NCBI GenBank assembly: GCA_000434055.1
Contig: HF999636.1
Location: 1,903-51,350, forward strand
From: Ruminococcus sp. CAG:488
GTDB taxonomy: Bacteria > Bacillota > Clostridia > Oscillospirales > Acutalibacteraceae
Direction of reading: 5' to 3'
DNA: 49,448 nt
Below the pieces are notes generated by a model. The model made no database searches, was not told the DNA's origin, and saw only the letters and a program-made list of their open reading frames with translations. The first letter of the stretch is position 1. Every line of letters starts with the position of its first letter. Positions 8,008-16,625 of the stretch are shown piece after piece. A program made the translations under genes and the position numbers.

Positions 8008-10350
8008 ATGAAATTGAATGAACTGGCTGTCGGCAAGAGCGCCGCTATACTGAGGGTTGGCGGTAAGGGCGCTCTGCGTCAGCATTTTCTTGACATGGGT
8101 ATGATTCCCGGCGCCGAGGTCACGGTTATAAAGCTTGCGCCGATGGGAGACCCAATGGAATTGCAGATTCACGGCTATGAGCTGACATTGAGACTCGCCG
8201 AAGCCGAACAGATCGAAATAAAGCCTATACAAAAGATCAAGAGCAGATACAAGGATACAGAAAGAATCAAGGCGTCGGAGCACCCCGGATTGGGTGAGGA
8301 CGGTAAATATCACTCAAAGGCGGAGGAAAATCCGTTGCCCGATGGCACAAAATTGACCTATGCTCTTGTAGGCAATCAAAACTGCGGCAAAACGACGCTT
8401 TTTAATCAAATTACAGGTGCAAAACAGCATGTCGGCAACTTCCCCGGAGTAACGGTTGACCGCAAGGACGGAATGATTCGAGGTTATCCGAACACTGAGG
8501 TGACGGATCTGCCGGGAATATATTCCATGTCCCCGTTCAGCAGTGAAGAGATCGTATCAAGAAATTTTGTGCTCAATGATAAACCAAAGGCGATAATAAA
8601 TATCGTTGACGCAACCAATATCGAGAGAAATCTTTATCTGACAATGCAACTGCTTGAGATGAATGTCCCGATGGTAGTTGCCTTGAATATGATGGATGAG
8701 GTTGTCGGTAATCAAGGCTCTATAGACGTTAACGCTATGGAAGCTATGCTCGGCGTACCGGTTATCCCGATTTCTGCGGCTAAGAACGAGGGCGTTGACG
8801 AGCTGATAAAGCACGCGATACATATTGCAAAGTATCAGGAACGACCGCTCAAACAGGATTTTTGCGACAAGAACGACCATAACGGTGCAGTCCACAGATG
8901 TATTCATGCCGTTGTTCATCTTATTGAGGATCATGCTGCAAATGCCGAGCTGCCTGTGCGCTTTGCCGCAACAAAGGCAATCGAGGGCGATCCGCTTATT
9001 CTTAACCAGCTCAAGCTTGATAAAAACGAGCATGAACTGCTTGAACACATTGTTCAGCAGATGGAGGTTGAGTGCGGTCTTGACCGAAGCGCGGCAATAG
9101 CCGATATGCGCTTTGATTTTATCGAAAAGCTCTGTGAAAAAACGGTTGTCAAACCGAGAGAGAGCAAGGAGCGAATAAGAAGCGAAAAAATAGACAAAAT
9201 ACTTACAGGCAAATACACGGCGATCCCGTGCTTCATTGCGATAATGCTTCTCGTTTTTTACCTGACATTCAACGTAATCGGTGCGTGGCTTCAGAATCTT
9301 TTGGCAATGGGAATCGACAAGCTCTCGGAAATTACAGATGCGGCACTGACCGCTGCTAATGTCAATGCGGCGGTGCATAGCCTCATAATTGACGGAATTT
9401 TCACGGGCGTAGGCAGTGTGCTGAGCTTTTTGCCGATAATCGTTACTCTGTTTTTCTTCCTCTCAATGATGGAGGACAGCGGCTACATTGCAAGAGTAGC
9501 ATTTGTTATGGATAAGCTGCTTCGTAAAATCGGACTTTCGGGCAAGAGCATCGTGCCTATGCTTATCGGATTCGGCTGTACCGTGCCTGCGGTTATGGCA
9601 ACAAGGACGCTGACGAGTGAGCGAGACAGAAAAATGACGATTCTGCTCACTCCGTTCATGAGCTGTTCGGCGAAGCTTCCGATTTATTCGTTCTTCGTCA
9701 GTGAGTTCTTCCCCGGCAAGGGCGGACTTATTATGGCCGGTCTTTATTTCCTTGGAATTTTGCTCGGAATTTTGGCGGCGTTTTTGTATAAAGGAACATT
9801 GTTCAAGGGCGAGCCTGTTCCGTTTGTTATGGAGCTGCCCAACTACCGTCTGCCCGGAATAAAGAATGTTTCACAATTGCTTTGGGAAAAAGCAAAAGAT
9901 TTTTTGCAGAAGGCTTTTTCGATTATACTTATCGCAACGGTGGTTGTTTGGTTCCTGCAAAGCTTTGATCTTCATTTCAACATGGTTACGAATTCCGTGG
10001 ACAGCATACTTGCGGCGATATCGGGATTGCTTACACCGATATTCAAACCGCTCGGTCTCGGCGATTGGAGAATTTGCACGGCTCTTATCAGCGGATTCAT
10101 GGCGAAGGAAAGCGTTGTTTCGACAATGCAGGTTCTTTTCGGAAGCGGTGTTGCAGCGGTGCTCACTCCGCTTGCGGCAGCTTCAATGCTTGTATTCGGC
10201 CTTATTTATACCCCTTGCGTTGCTGCGATTGCTTCAATCAAGCGTGAGCTTGGCTTCAAGTGGGCGGCAGGCGTTGTTATTTGGCAGTGTGTTATTGCGT
10301 GGGTAGTGGCATTTCTCGTTTATCTTATAGGATCGGCGGTCGGAATATAA
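8008..10350 (+). CDS. feoB: FeoA-FeoB fusion ferrous iron transporter
   Basis: This 780-residue protein joins a FeoA (SH3-like) domain (residues 1-75) to a FeoB ferrous iron permease. After a linker comes a G-protein domain with the P-loop GNQNCGKTT (residues 122-130) and the G3 motif DLPG. A helical regulatory domain follows, then two Gate regions and a multi-helix permease from about residue 400, including IGFGCTVPAVMATRTL with a conserved cysteine. It imports Fe(II) across the cell membrane. The start at 8008 has AAGGA 10 nt upstream; an ATG at 7999 is too close to that site. It overlaps the next gene by one base. FeoA-FeoB fusions are common in Clostridia. Confidence 0.95.
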   Translation: MKLNELAVGKSAAILRVGGKGALRQHFLDMGMIPGAEVTVIKLAPMGDPMELQIHGYELTLRLAEAEQIEIKPIQKIKSRYKDTERIKASEHPGLGEDGKYHSKAEENPLPDGTKLTYALVGNQNCGKTTLFNQITGAKQHVGNFPGVTVDRKDGMIRGYPNTEVTDLPGIYSMSPFSSEEIVSRNFVLNDKPKAIINIVDATNIERNLYLTMQLLEMNVPMVVALNMMDEVVGNQGSIDVNAMEAMLGVPVIPISAAKNEGVDELIKHAIHIAKYQERPLKQDFCDKNDHNGAVHRCIHAVVHLIEDHAANAELPVRFAATKAIEGDPLILNQLKLDKNEHELLEHIVQQMEVECGLDRSAAIADMRFDFIEKLCEKTVVKPRESKERIRSEKIDKILTGKYTAIPCFIAIMLLVFYLTFNVIGAWLQNLLAMGIDKLSEITDAALTAANVNAAVHSLIIDGIFTGVGSVLSFLPIIVTLFFFLSMMEDSGYIARVAFVMDKLLRKIGLSGKSIVPMLIGFGCTVPAVMATRTLTSERDRKMTILLTPFMSCSAKLPIYSFFVSEFFPGKGGLIMAGLYFLGILLGILAAFLYKGTLFKGEPVPFVMELPNYRLPGIKNVSQLLWEKAKDFLQKAFSIILIATVVVWFLQSFDLHFNMVTNSVDSILAAISGLLTPIFKPLGLGDWRICTALISGFMAKESVVSTMQVLFGSGVAAVLTPLAAASMLVFGLIYTPCVAAIASIKRELGFKWAAGVVIWQCVIAWVVAFLVYLIGSAVGI

Positions 10351-10502
10351 TGAATATTTGGGATATTGTGATAGTTGCGATCCTTGTGCTTGTAATTGCC
10401 GGTGCGGTATTTACAATTATCAAACGCAAGAAAAATGGCGGCTGCTGCGGCGGAAGCTGCAGTCAATGCTCATGCTGCAAGGAGAAAAACAAACACGGTT
10501 AA
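10350..10502 (+). CDS. FeoB-associated Cys-rich membrane protein
   Basis: This 50-residue protein has one membrane helix (residues 4-24) and a cysteine-rich tail, CCGGSCSQCSCC, typical of the small FeoB-associated Cys-rich family. The tail may bind iron or play a role like that of FeoC. Its ATG overlaps the feoB stop codon by one base, so the two are translationally coupled. The first residues are MNIWDIVIVAIL. Confidence 0.85.
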   Translation: MNIWDIVIVAILVLVIAGAVFTIIKRKKNGGCCGGSCSQCSCCKEKNKHG

Positions 10503-10513
10503 TAATTAAAATG

Positions 10514-10540
10514 AGGATTGTCATATCGGCAATCCTTATT
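10514..10540 (+). terminator. Terminator after the feo operon
   Basis: A 7-bp stem (AGGATTG 10514-10520 with CAATCCT 10530-10536) is followed by a short T-rich run. Confidence 0.55.
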
Positions 10541-10567
10541 TACTTTCTATTGATTATTTGGTAGAAT
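10539..10567 (+). promoter_or_regulatory. Promoter of the EF-G-like GTPase gene
   Basis: TTTACT (10539-10544) is 17 bp from TAGAAT (10562-10567), 30 nt upstream of the start codon. Confidence 0.45.
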
Positions 10568-10597
10568 ACTATCAGAACAAATTCAATCGAGGTAGCT

Positions 10598-13147
10598 ATG
10601 AAAAAGATCGTTGCAGGAATTTTGGCTCATGTTGACGCAGGTAAAACAACGCTCGCCGAAGCGATGCTTTACCGCACAGGAAAATTACGTAAAATCGGTC
10701 GTGTCGATCACGGTGACATGGCTCTGGACACCCATACCCTTGAGCGTGAAAGAGGAATCACTATTTTTGCAAGTCAGGCGGTTTTTTCGACGGATAAAAT
10801 CGAGGTCACACTGCTTGATACGCCCGGTCACGTTGATTTTTCCTCCGAGACGGAGAGAACACTCTCAGTGCTCGATTATGCTATTCTTGTCATCAGCGGA
10901 CTTGACGGTGTGCAGTCGCACACTATGACTTTATGGAAGCTTTTGAAGCTCTACAACGTTCCGACATTTGTTTTTGTGACTAAAATGGACTTCGCACGAA
11001 AGAGCCGCGAGGAGATAATCGAAAACCTTAATTCCGAGCTTGACGGCGAATTTGTTGATTTCGGCGACGAGGAAGCTGTGTCGGAGAACATGGCACTTTG
11101 CAGCGAGAGCCTGATGGAGAAATATCTCAGCGGCGAAGAAATAGATGAAAAAGAAATAGCCGAAGTAATTAAATTGAGAAAGATTTTTCCGTGCTTCTTC
11201 GGCTCCGGCTTGAAGCTTGACGGCATTGACAAATTCATAAAAGCTCTCGAAGAATATACAATTCAGCCCGAATATCCCGAAGCCTTCGGCGCAAAGGTGT
11301 TTAAAATAAGTCATGATTCGCAAGGCGTGCGCCTGACCCACATTAAGGTCACGGGCGGCTCGGTCAAGGTCCGAGAGATGATAGGTGACGAAAAAATCAG
11401 CGGCATAAGAATATATTCGGGTGCAAAATTTACAACGGCAGACGAGGTGGGATCGGGCGAAATATGCGCCCTGACGGGACTTGATAAAACGCATAACGGA
11501 CAGGGGCTTGGCTTTGAAGATGCAGGAGAGAAGCCGATGCTTGAGCCTGTTATGAATTACCGCGTTGTGCTTCCCGACGGGTGCGATGCAGACACGCTTC
11601 TGCCAAAGCTTCGTGAGCTTGAGGAGGAGGATCCACAGCTCCATGTAACATGGAACAGTCACCTTAAAGAGATCCACGTCGGACTGATGGGCGAGGTGCA
11701 GGCAGAGATACTCAAAAGCATTGTTGCCGAGCGTTTCGGCGTGAAAATAGATATCGACTCGGGCAGGGTCATGTATAAGGAGACGATAGAGAACACTGTT
11801 GAGGGCGTCGGTCACTATGAACCCTTGCGCCATTATGCCGAGGTACATCTTATCATGGAGCCGTTGCCGCGGGGAGCCGGGCTTATCTTTAAAACCGATT
11901 GCAGCGAGGACACCCTCGACCGCAACTGGCAAAGGTTGATTCTTATGCATTTAGGCGAAAAGCAGCACCTCGGAGTGCTGACGGGCTCACCGATAACGGA
12001 TATGAAAATCACCCTTGCGGCAGGCAGGGCGCACATTAAGCATACGGAGGGCGGCGACTTCCGCCAGGCGACCTACAGAGCGGTGCGTCAGGGTCTTATG
12101 CAGGCAAAATCAAAGCTGCTTGAACCGTATTTCTCATTTAGACTTGAGGTGCCGAGCGAGCAGATAGGCAGGGCGATAAACGATATTAGAATGAAGTCGG
12201 GAAGCTTTGAATCACCCGAGGAGAGCGGCGGAATTTCCGTTCTCAGTGGCAGAGCGCCCGTTACCGAGCTGAACGGCTATGCATCCGAGGTTGCGGCTTA
12301 TACGGGCGGCAGAGGCCGTCTCTATTGCGAGAGCGCAGGCTATGACGATTGTCACAATGCCGAAAAGGTGATAGCTGAGCTTGCCTACGATCCTGAGGCA
12401 GATCTTGAAAACACACCCGATTCAGTCTTTTGTGCTCACGGAGGCGGATTTGGCGTGAAGTGGAACAAGGTCGGAGAGTATATGCACCTTGAAAGCTGTC
12501 TTGAAAAAGAAAAGCCCTACACTCCGCCCGTCAATCGCCGAAACCTGCACATTGACGATAAGGAGCTGGAGGCTATAATGGAGCGAGAATTCGGCAAGCC
12601 GAAATATGAGCTTTACAGACCGATGGCGAAGAAGAATGACGAAAATCAAACGGATTTTGAGCTGACCGAGCGCAAGAGCTATGTCCTCGTTGACGGCTAC
12701 AACGTTATTTTTGCGTGGGACGAGCTGAAAAGACTTGCCGATACAGATCTCGGTGCGGCGAGGGAGCGGCTGATGGAAATTCTTTGCAATTACAGCGCCT
12801 ACACGAAGAACAACGTCGTGCTTGTTTTCGACGCATACAAGGTGCCGGGCAACACGGGCGAGCGATTTGATTTTCATAATATCCATGTTGTTTACACCAA
12901 GGAGAGGGAGCTGGGCGACGTTTATATTGAAAAGCTCATATCGGAAATAGGCAAGAACGACCGGGTGCGGGTCGTTACGTCGGATAATCTTATTCAGCTT
13001 TCGGCGGTTCGCTTCGGTGTGTTGAGAATGTCGGCGGCGGAGTTTGAACGTGAGGTTGATTCCGTTCACGCCAAAATCGGCAAATTCCTCGACGAAATCA
13101 GAGAGAAAAATTCTAAAACGAAGATTGATGAAATTTCAAAAATCTGA
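10598..13147 (+). CDS. Tet(M)/EF-G-like translation-factor GTPase with C-terminal NYN (YacP-like) domain
   Basis: This 849-residue protein is the translation-factor GTPase family related to tetracycline ribosomal protection proteins. It has the P-loop AHVDAGKTT (residues 11-19), RGITI switch I, DTPGHVDF switch II and TKMD G4. Domains II to V follow to about residue 640. The last 150 residues are a separate domain beginning VLVDGYNVIF and containing VFDAYK, ERELGD and TSDN, with the four acidic positions expected of a NYN/YacP-type ribonuclease. Tet(M) itself is about 640 residues and lacks this domain. The protein probably acts on the ribosome, perhaps coupling ribosome rescue or remodelling to RNA cleavage; real tetracycline resistance is not shown. 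It has its own promoter. Confidence 0.85.
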   Translation: MKKIVAGILAHVDAGKTTLAEAMLYRTGKLRKIGRVDHGDMALDTHTLERERGITIFASQAVFSTDKIEVTLLDTPGHVDFSSETERTLSVLDYAILVISGLDGVQSHTMTLWKLLKLYNVPTFVFVTKMDFARKSREEIIENLNSELDGEFVDFGDEEAVSENMALCSESLMEKYLSGEEIDEKEIAEVIKLRKIFPCFFGSGLKLDGIDKFIKALEEYTIQPEYPEAFGAKVFKISHDSQGVRLTHIKVTGGSVKVREMIGDEKISGIRIYSGAKFTTADEVGSGEICALTGLDKTHNGQGLGFEDAGEKPMLEPVMNYRVVLPDGCDADTLLPKLRELEEEDPQLHVTWNSHLKEIHVGLMGEVQAEILKSIVAERFGVKIDIDSGRVMYKETIENTVEGVGHYEPLRHYAEVHLIMEPLPRGAGLIFKTDCSEDTLDRNWQRLILMHLGEKQHLGVLTGSPITDMKITLAAGRAHIKHTEGGDFRQATYRAVRQGLMQAKSKLLEPYFSFRLEVPSEQIGRAINDIRMKSGSFESPEESGGISVLSGRAPVTELNGYASEVAAYTGGRGRLYCESAGYDDCHNAEKVIAELAYDPEADLENTPDSVFCAHGGGFGVKWNKVGEYMHLESCLEKEKPYTPPVNRRNLHIDDKELEAIMEREFGKPKYELYRPMAKKNDENQTDFELTERKSYVLVDGYNVIFAWDELKRLADTDLGAARERLMEILCNYSAYTKNNVVLVFDAYKVPGNTGERFDFHNIHVVYTKERELGDVYIEKLISEIGKNDRVRVVTSDNLIQLSAVRFGVLRMSAAEFEREVDSVHAKIGKFLDEIREKNSKTKIDEISKI

Positions 13148-13184
13148 AATCGAGCGATAGATTACCTTAAAAGGGGATTTATGA

Positions 13185-13721
13185 ATGAAAAATTTATGTG
13201 AGCAAATGTGGAGTGAAAACTGCCGATACATAAGAAATCTATGTGAATATAAGCTCAGTGATTCACACAAGGCTGATGAATGTATAAGTGAGGTATATAC
13301 AGCTTTGGTGCAGGCATTAGAGAATAAAACTGAAATATTGAATCCAAAGGCATGGTTAACAGCTGTTGCAAAGAATAAAATAATTGATTTTTATGATTCG
13401 GACAGGAAGAACAATGCCGTTGTTGTTTCGCTGTCTGCTTTCGGCGAGTCGGTAGGTTCGCATGACAGCTATAGCTTTGATGAGGTCTCTGATGATGAGA
13501 TAGAACTGATTAAAAATAAAGTGCTTGAACGTCTTGATGAAAGAGAAAAAGTAATAATTGAGGACTATTATCAAAGGGGCAAGAAAATCAAGGTAATTGC
13601 CACAGAGAGAAATTTGAGTGAAGTGAATGTCAAACAGATACTTTTTCGAGCAAGAGAAAAGATAAAAAGCAATGCAAAGAAAGAATTGAATAGACATATT
13701 GAACAAAGAAAAGATAAATAA
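13185..13721 (+). CDS. RNA polymerase sigma factor, ECF-like sigma-70 family
   Basis: This 178-residue protein has a region 2 segment (CRYIRNLCEYKLSDSHKADE, then PKAWLTAVAKNKIIDFYDS) and a region 4 helix-turn-helix (LDEREKVIIEDYYQRGKKIK, then SEVNVKQILFRAREKIK). This architecture is that of small alternative sigma factors. AAGGGG lies upstream of the chosen ATG. An ATG four bases earlier leads to a stop within seven codons and is rejected. The next gene, a membrane-anchored DUF4367 protein, is the natural anti-sigma candidate. The regulon is unknown. Confidence 0.85.
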   Translation: MKNLCEQMWSENCRYIRNLCEYKLSDSHKADECISEVYTALVQALENKTEILNPKAWLTAVAKNKIIDFYDSDRKNNAVVVSLSAFGESVGSHDSYSFDEVSDDEIELIKNKVLERLDEREKVIIEDYYQRGKKIKVIATERNLSEVNVKQILFRAREKIKSNAKKELNRHIEQRKDK

Positions 13722-13786
13722 TTTGTGCAATATTTTTTGTAACCTTTTGATTTTTTCTCGACTATATAAGCAAAGGAGAAACGTTT

Positions 13787-14566
13787 ATGACAAACAACGA
13801 ATTCAGAAATATTTTGAAAGACGAAGAAAATTTACTGTCAAAAGAAGAACTTGATTTGTTGATAAATGCTGAACTTGCCAAGCCCGAAGAAGAGATGGAT
13901 ACCGAGCTTATAGATTATTGTTTAAAGGCACTTCAGGCATTTAATAATGACGATAAAAAGGAAAGGGACGGTGAAATAAAGACTAAAAAGAAAAAACGTG
14001 TATTAACGAGGATAATTGCAATTGCCGCCGCAGTCGCAGTTATAATTGCGGGAGCAGTGTCGGCTTCGACGGGAATGCACAAGACGAATGTTAAGGAGGG
14101 GATTGTGGAATTTTACAGGGATTATATACAGATCAATTTCAGCGGCAGTGAGAATAGAAAGCAGGAATTTAAATCATCAGATTCAAAGCTGATAAAGGAG
14201 CTTGCCGACAATGGCATATCGCCTGTGGTTTTGCCCGAGGCACTGCTTTCGGAGGATTACAAAATAGAAAGGCTTGAGTATGAAGACACCGAATACATTA
14301 AATCTGCAAACATAATGCTTAAGCAAAAAAGGAAAAAAGTAAACATTACGATAAGCAGATATGATGAAGCAATAGGATTGCCTGATATGGAATATATGAA
14401 TACCGAGGGACTGGAAAAAATTACGGTAGACGGAGTAGATGTATATGTCATTATAAGAGATGATGATTATAAGGTCATCACATATGTTGACAGAGACATG
14501 TATTACAGTATCGTAGCCGAGTGGGATATTGAAACGGCTTTGGAGATAGCAAAAACGATAAAGTAG
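13787..14566 (+). CDS. DUF4367-containing membrane protein, candidate anti-sigma factor
   Basis: This 259-residue protein has an acidic N-terminal cytoplasmic part (1-65), a lysine cluster, one membrane helix (about 72-93, IIAIAAAVAVIIAGAVSA), and an extracytoplasmic C-terminal domain of the DUF4367 type, with paired YDE and VDGVDVYV strands. Genes of this form sit beside ECF-like sigma factors in many Clostridia and are thought to hold the sigma factor at the membrane until a signal arrives; that role here is inferred from position. AAGGAG 9 nt upstream supports the start. It follows the sigma gene by 65 nt. Confidence 0.75.
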   Translation: MTNNEFRNILKDEENLLSKEELDLLINAELAKPEEEMDTELIDYCLKALQAFNNDDKKERDGEIKTKKKKRVLTRIIAIAAAVAVIIAGAVSASTGMHKTNVKEGIVEFYRDYIQINFSGSENRKQEFKSSDSKLIKELADNGISPVVLPEALLSEDYKIERLEYEDTEYIKSANIMLKQKRKKVNITISRYDEAIGLPDMEYMNTEGLEKITVDGVDVYVIIRDDDYKVITYVDRDMYYSIVAEWDIETALEIAKTIK

Positions 14567-14593
14567 GAGGAAAATTATAATAAAATAATAAAA

Positions 14594-14891
14594 ATGATAA
14601 TGGCAGTGATATTTGCATTGATTCTGTTGACGGTAAGCTATGCGATTCCTGCTTCATTATAAAGTGTATGAAGGTAAATCAAATGAGAAATTTAATCTAT
14701 ATGTAAATATGGGCTGTGTCTTACAAGGAAAGAGGCTATTGGGTTCATATTCTCATTCGGTTATAGTTGTTTTGGTAGGCAGATCAATACGATATTGTGC
14801 TCATACTACAGCACGAAAAGATGAGCCTATAAAAACGTTCTATGATGGGTTTAATAAATGTAGAGCTATAGAGGTCTACCAAACTTATTAA
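14594..14891 (+). pseudogene. Decayed secreted amidase-like gene
   Basis: After AGGAGG at the end of the previous gene, a signal-peptide-like frame (MIMAVIFALILLTVSYAIPA, from 14594) ends at a stop after 22 codons. A different frame from 14640 to 14891 then reads HSVIVV, then RYCAHTTARKDEPIKTF, then KCRAIEVYQTY. This resembles the C-terminal end of Amidase_6-type (PF12671) wall-amidase domains, including the catalytic His region, but lacks the catalytic Cys region. Both pieces together look like one exported amidase gene broken by a frameshift and internal deletion. The amidase match is from memory of the family pattern and is moderate. Confidence 0.45.
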
Positions 14892-14906
14892 AAAGAGGGT
14901 AAATCA

Positions 14907-15383
14907 ATGAAAAAAATTATTGTTCCGTTGCTTTGCATTTTGTTCCTTTTAACCTCATGCAGCGCAGGTACGGATAACCTGAAAAGTTATTGGAATTACA
15001 GAGAATATTTCGGTATATCATATCTGACTATTATGCATAAAAGCTCGGACAAAGAAACGGAAATCGGTGAATCTGTTTTAGAAACGGCTCAAAAGGTTTT
15101 TACATATGTCGGCGACGAAAAAGATGCTGATAAAAATGTAGGAGAATTATACAGGTATTATGCCTTTGTCAAAGCCCCGTTAGAGGTTAAAAGCAGTGAA
15201 GCAAAATTAGAGTTGATTACAACTAAAATTACCGGAAACCGAGGGGAAATGTGGGTGGAATACTCCAGAATGGCGGCATATGCGAATGAAGAAGGCGGCT
15301 ACGGCGGTGAGGCACTGTGCCTTTGGAAATTGAAAAAAACAGACGGTAAATGGATCGTTACCGGAGTTAAGGAAACGGCATAA
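14907..15383 (+). CDS. Small lipoprotein of unknown function
   Basis: This 158-residue protein has a lipoprotein signal peptide with lipobox LTSC (Cys18) and a globular domain after it. Near the C-terminus the sequence GEMWVEYSRMAAY, then LWKLKKTDGKWIVTGVKE looks like a small DUF4829/SnoaL-type curved-sheet domain, but I do not recognise the family with certainty. GAGGG lies 11 nt upstream of the start. It follows the amidase remnant and the sigma/anti-sigma pair and could belong to the same cell-surface cluster. A strong terminator follows. Confidence 0.75.
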   Translation: MKKIIVPLLCILFLLTSCSAGTDNLKSYWNYREYFGISYLTIMHKSSDKETEIGESVLETAQKVFTYVGDEKDADKNVGELYRYYAFVKAPLEVKSSEAKLELITTKITGNRGEMWVEYSRMAAYANEEGGYGGEALCLWKLKKTDGKWIVTGVKETA

Positions 15384-15390
15384 TATACAA

Positions 15391-15424
15391 AACAAGCGGC
15401 TGCATTTTCGTACAGCCGCTTGTT
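15391..15424. terminator. Bidirectional terminator between convergent lipoprotein genes
   Basis: A 12-bp stem (15391-15402 with 15413-15424) sits between the two convergent genes, with T-rich sequence on both sides. Confidence 0.8.
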
Positions 15425-15436
15425 TGTTACAGTGAT

Positions 15437-15979
15437 TTATTTTTTTAGCATTTCATAGACCGTTTGATATTTTTCCTGGGAATAATCCTTGTCAAGCGAG
15501 AAATCGGAATTGCCTGCGATTTCAACGACATCTTTCTGACTGCCCTTGAAGAACTTCTTCGCATAGGAATTTACCTGATAAAGAGCTTCGGCATAAACGT
15601 CCTCGTCCTCAACCGTTGCGGTGAGCGATTTGATATCGTCACTCAGCGTGTCGCTTTCGGTAAGGTCGGAGTTTGAGAAAGCAATCAATCGAAGCGCAAG
15701 GCTTGCCGCCTTTGCCGATGAGCCTGCCGTGCCGATAGGGAAATTATTGATATCGGCAAAGATATCTTTGATCGTATCAATCTTCTGAGGAGCCTCGGTT
15801 GTCGTTTCCGTTTCAGACTCTGCCGTGGTCTCGGGCTCGGTCGGTTCGGTTTGCTTCGCGGTCGTTGTTACTTCTGTTGTGGGGTCGTCATTGCCAAAGG
15901 GGAGGGAGCATGCGCCGAAAGAGGAGATTACGAGGGCGAACGCAGAAACGATCGCAAGAGTTTTAATTGCTTTTGCCAT
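15437..15979 (-). CDS. Lipoprotein at the end of the V-ATPase operon
   Basis: This 180-residue protein has a signal peptide with a lipobox-like FGAC (Cys24). A long Thr/Glu/Pro linker (about 35-65: TTEVTTTAKQTEPTEPETTA and on) follows, typical of surface proteins anchored at a distance. The rest is a helical domain with no recognised family. It starts 2 nt after the stop codon of the ATPase D subunit gene, so it is probably co-transcribed; whether it has anything to do with the ATPase is unknown. Confidence 0.7.
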   Translation of the reverse strand: MAKAIKTLAIVSAFALVISSFGACSLPFGNDDPTTEVTTTAKQTEPTEPETTAESETETTTEAPQKIDTIKDIFADINNFPIGTAGSSAKAASLALRLIAFSNSDLTESDTLSDDIKSLTATVEDEDVYAEALYQVNSYAKKFFKGSQKDVVEIAGNSDFSLDKDYSQEKYQTVYEMLKK

Positions 15980-15981
15980 AA

Positions 15982-16593
15982 TCAGTTTCCTTTCTGTCGT
16001 TTAATGACTTTGAGCCTTGAGAAGTCCTCACGCTCTTTTTCGTCAAGCGCATCGGAAATGAACTTGACGGTTGATGTGAATTTCGGAATCATAACGTTGC
16101 TCAGGGCGTTTGTACGCTTCTGAGTTTTCTTAATTGCGTCGGCAAGACGCATAACATTGCTTTCGATTTCAGCAAGCTGAACCGTCAGCTTTTTGACCTC
16201 TTCAAAGTTAATATATGCCTCGTCAAGCAAGGAATTGCTTGCATTAAGACCGTAGTAAAAATATCTGTTGCGTTCGTCGAGCGTGATCTGCGGCAGCTCG
16301 ACGCCCATAACGCTACGGACGGTCATGTGCAGACCGTTATCAACGGGAATACATTCGGCAAAGGAGGAACAGTTGCCGATTGATATCTGCGCCTGCTCAA
16401 GAGTGTAATACGCCTTGGCATATGCCGTATTGATCTCGCTCTGAATGGTTGAAGCTTTTTCGCTCATCGTCATGATCTCACGGATAAGCATGTTTCTTTT
16501 TCTGTCCATGAGGTCGTAGCCGAGCTTAGCAAGCTCCAACGATTTTTTCGTGGCAATGAGATTGTTTTTGGTCGGAAAAACCTTTGAACTCAT
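15982..16593 (-). CDS. atpD: V/A-type ATPase subunit D
   Basis: This 203-residue, almost wholly helical protein matches subunit D, the central rotor shaft. The conserved N-terminal sequence PTKNNLIATKKSLELAKLGY, then LMDRKRNMLIREI is diagnostic. The paired N- and C-terminal helices form the coiled coil that rotates inside the A3B3 head. GGAGA upstream of the ATG supports the start. It follows the B subunit gene by 32 nt in the operon. Confidence 0.95.
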   Translation of the reverse strand: MSSKVFPTKNNLIATKKSLELAKLGYDLMDRKRNMLIREIMTMSEKASTIQSEINTAYAKAYYTLEQAQISIGNCSSFAECIPVDNGLHMTVRSVMGVELPQITLDERNRYFYYGLNASNSLLDEAYINFEEVKKLTVQLAEIESNVMRLADAIKKTQKRTNALSNVMIPKFTSTVKFISDALDEKEREDFSRLKVIKRQKGN

Positions 16594-16625
16594 CGGCTGT
16601 TCTCCTTTCGTAAAATTAAGACGGA

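Noticed and set aside
8557..9378. Long open frame on the minus strand opposite feoB.
   Set aside because: It is a shadow of feoB codon use, with low-complexity composition and no recognised domain.
10598..13147. Tetracycline resistance gene.
   Set aside because: The protein is related to Tet(M) but has a NYN fusion and lies in a stable host neighbourhood; resistance cannot be claimed from sequence.
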